A DNA stretch of 23,659 bases, taken from JBEKZD01 sp050013395. GTDB taxonomy: Bacteria; Verrucomicrobiota; Verrucomicrobiia; Palsa-1439. Shown here in pieces: positions 22,173 through 23,659 of the stretch (position 1 is its first letter; each line of letters starts with the position of its first letter). The notes beneath the pieces were generated by a model. It had not been told where the DNA came from, ran no database searches, and worked only from the letters and a program-made list of their open reading frames with translations. Where the stretch lies: contig JBEKFI010000051.1 in the NCBI GenBank assembly GCA_050013395.1, forward strand, positions 1-23,659, read 5' to 3'. The position numbers and the translations under genes were made by a program.

Positions 22173-22406
22173 CTACCGCAGTAATTCCAGCAGCTTGTGT
22201 TCCCGAACAACATGGCGGGAAACCTCCTGCCCGTCAAGCAGGACGATGGGGATATCGTTGCGACAACGCTCGAGGAATTCTGGTTTTTGAGAGATGTCCA
22301 CTTCCCCCAGCACGAAATTGACCTGCTGCTAGCAGCGCGCGATCACCTCCTTGGCGCGCTCGCACAGATGGCAGTCGGGCTTGGAGTAGATCACGATGCG
22401 GTGCAT
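22173..22406 (-). pseudogene. Glutaredoxin-like protein interrupted by an in-frame TAG
   Basis: Read from ATG 22406, the frame gives MHRIVIYSKPDCHLCERAKE and so on, with the redox motif CHLC at residues 12-15, then TAG at codon 26 (22329-22331). The same frame continues without gaps through LGEVDISQKPEFLERCRNDI, PIVLLDGQEVSRHVV and ends with TAG at 22173, 77 codons in all. That is a full glutaredoxin-like fold including the conserved cis-Pro (IPIVLLDG). A single base change (for example cag or aag to tag) explains the break. The gene is too short in either half to be found by ORF length. Thiol-disulfide exchange would be its role if intact. Confidence 0.75.
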
Positions 22407-22418
22407 ACAGACAGGAGT

Positions 22419-22480
22419 CAGAAGTCAGGAGTCAGAATCCAGAATAAGCGACGCTTGGCGCTCCTGTCTCCTGAATTCTG
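22419..22480 (-). repeat. Imperfect inverted repeat between ahcY and the glutaredoxin pseudogene
   Basis: cagaagtcaggagtcag (22419-22435) and ctgtctcctgaattctg (22464-22480) are inverted copies, 15 of 17 matching. It belongs to the 'tcaggagtcag' type of dispersed repeat and could also act as a weak terminator after ahcY. Confidence 0.5.
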
Positions 22481-22484
22481 CCGT

Positions 22485-23659
22485 TTACGTTCCTTCTTCC
22501 CAGCTCGTGAGATACTTCTTCTGCTCGGCGGTTAGCTTGTCGGTCTCGACGCCCATCGCCCTCAGCTTCAATGCGGCGATGTTTTCGTCGATGTCGTGCG
22601 GGACCGGGTAAACCTTGTTCTCCAGCTTCGCATGGTTCTTGACGATATACTCGGCGCACAACGCTTGGTTGGCGAAACTCATGTCCATCACCACCGCCGG
22701 ATGACCTTCTGCGGCGGAGAGGTTGATAAGACGGCCTTCAGCGAGCAGGAAAATCTTGCGGCCATCGCGGGTCGTGAACTCCTCGACGAACGGGCGAATC
22801 GTTCGGCGTGACTTCGAGGCCGCTTCCAGCGCCGGGATGTTGATCTCGACGTTGAAGTGACCGCTGTTACAAACAATCGCTCCGCTCTTCATAACTTTAA
22901 AGTGCGGCGCGTCGATCACGTGCTTGTCTCCCGTGACGGTGACGAAGATATCGCCGATCGTCGCAGCTTTCTTCATCGGCATCACCTCATATCCGTCCAT
23001 CACGGCTTCCAACGCTTTCAACGGGTCAACTTCCGTGACGATCACGTGAGCACCGAGTCCGCGAGCGCGGATGGCAACTCCGCGACCGCACCAGCCGTAA
23101 CCGCACACCACGACTTTGCTGCCGGCGATCAGCACGTTGGTCGCGCGAATGATGCCGTCAATCGTGCTCTGGCCTGTGCCATAACGGTTGTCGAACATGT
23201 GCTTGGTGTTCGCCTCGTTGACGGCAATGATCGGATACTTCAACGCGCCGTCTGCCGCCATGGCCTGCAACCGAATCACGCCCGTGGTCGTTTCCTCCGT
23301 GCCGCCGATGACGTTCTTGATGAGATCGGTGCGTTTGGTGTGCAACACGCCGACCGTGTCCGCGCCGTCGTCCATCGTCATCGTCGGATGCGCATCGAGC
23401 GCGGCGAGAATGTGATTATAATAGGTCTTGTTGTTCTCGCCTTTGATGGCGAACACGGAGATGCCCAAATCCTTCACCAACGATGCCGCCGCGTCGTCCT
23501 GCGTCGAGAGCGGATTTGATGCGCAGGCGACGACTTTCGCCCCGCCCGCCTGCAACGTGCGCAACAGGTTGGCCGTCTCGGTGGTGATGTGCAGGCACGC
23601 CGCCAACGTCTGGCCTTTGAGCGGTTTCTCCTTGGCGAACCGGTCGCGGATCAGCGCCA
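22485..23659 (-). CDS. ahcY: Adenosylhomocysteinase (5' end beyond the window)
   Basis: 391 residues visible, entering the window at ALIRDRFAKEKPLKGQ. It hydrolyses S-adenosylhomocysteine to adenosine and homocysteine, relieving product inhibition of methyltransferases (such as TrmB here). Motifs: LAACLHITTETANL, the substrate-site VNEANTKHMFDNRYGTGQS, the NAD-binding VVCGYGWCGRGVA, GHFNVEI, the SFANQALC segment and the C-terminal YPVPHDIDENIA...LGVET-type region. The C-terminus (LTAEQKKYLTSWEEGT) is shorter than the KPDHYRY ending of eukaryotic forms. No SAH riboswitch can be assessed because the leader is outside the window. Confidence 0.95.
   Translation of the reverse strand, partial: ALIRDRFAKEKPLKGQTLAACLHITTETANLLRTLQAGGAKVVACASNPLSTQDDAAASLVKDLGISVFAIKGENNKTYYNHILAALDAHPTMTMDDGADTVGVLHTKRTDLIKNVIGGTEETTTGVIRLQAMAADGALKYPIIAVNEANTKHMFDNRYGTGQSTIDGIIRATNVLIAGSKVVVCGYGWCGRGVAIRARGLGAHVIVTEVDPLKALEAVMDGYEVMPMKKAATIGDIFVTVTGDKHVIDAPHFKVMKSGAIVCNSGHFNVEINIPALEAASKSRRTIRPFVEEFTTRDGRKIFLLAEGRLINLSAAEGHPAVVMDMSFANQALCAEYIVKNHAKLENKVYPVPHDIDENIAALKLRAMGVETDKLTAEQKKYLTSWEEGT

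Noticed and set aside
10341..22331. Stop-codon recoding (TAA in the integrase, TAG in the glutaredoxin)
   Set aside because: Two different stops are involved and both codons are used as normal stops by intact genes here (TAA for the pilus ATPase, TAG for pyrF); no unusual suppressor tRNA is seen.

Overview
The window looks like chromosome of a member of the Verrucomicrobiota, most likely a Pedosphaera/Limisphaera-type lineage. This is inferred from high GC, short palindromic repeats of the type 'gtagcgcgggcg...cgcccgcgctac' that also sit inside genes, Hint-domain membrane proteins, and a locus of MglA GTPase, roadblock and pilus-ATPase genes. No rRNA or marker gene fixes the taxon. Housekeeping genes (trmB, ispE, pyrF, ahcY, tRNA-Phe, tRNA-Gln) show that it is chromosomal.

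Layout. 1-5301: a 5'-truncated membrane protein with two tandem Hint domains and two Tim44-like domains, a TPR lipoprotein (apparently frameshifted), a small zinc-ribbon protein, an exported SagB-type nitroreductase and a cyclophilin-like protein, with repeat-rich spacers. 5560-11160: a compact integrated element bounded by perfect 40-bp direct repeats containing the first 35 nt of tRNA-Phe. It carries a frameshifted first gene, an XRE regulator, a CHC2 primase/RepA-type helicase, an array of GGAAACG repeats that looks like an iteron origin, an AlpA/excisionase-like protein, a RelE/ParE toxin region with an XRE protein, and a tyrosine integrase broken by a frameshift and a stop codon. No structural phage gene is visible, so it resembles a phage satellite (PICI-like) or small integrative replicon, probably immobile now. 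11126-13458: the reconstituted tRNA-Phe, a Na/Pi cotransporter-PhoU protein and trmB.

13452-19360 (minus strand): five genes in one direction, read from 19360 down: TPR-MshEN protein, PilB/GspE ATPase, a protein of novel-looking repeats plus helix-hairpin-helix plus roadblock, an MglA-type GTPase and a roadblock (MglB-like) protein. Together they suggest a polarity or activation switch for a type IV pilus or type II secretion machine. 19449-20236: a 754-bp non-coding stretch bounded by an intact tRNA-Gln and a decayed copy of its 3' end, a likely scar of a second integration event. 20330-23659: ispE and pyrF (divergent), a small exported coiled-coil protein, a glutaredoxin-like gene with an internal TAG, and the C-terminal part of ahcY.

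Four genes carry frameshifts or stops (TPR lipoprotein, first element gene, integrase, glutaredoxin). Real decay is plausible for the element. Because two of the four lie outside it, sequence error is an alternative that read mapping would settle.
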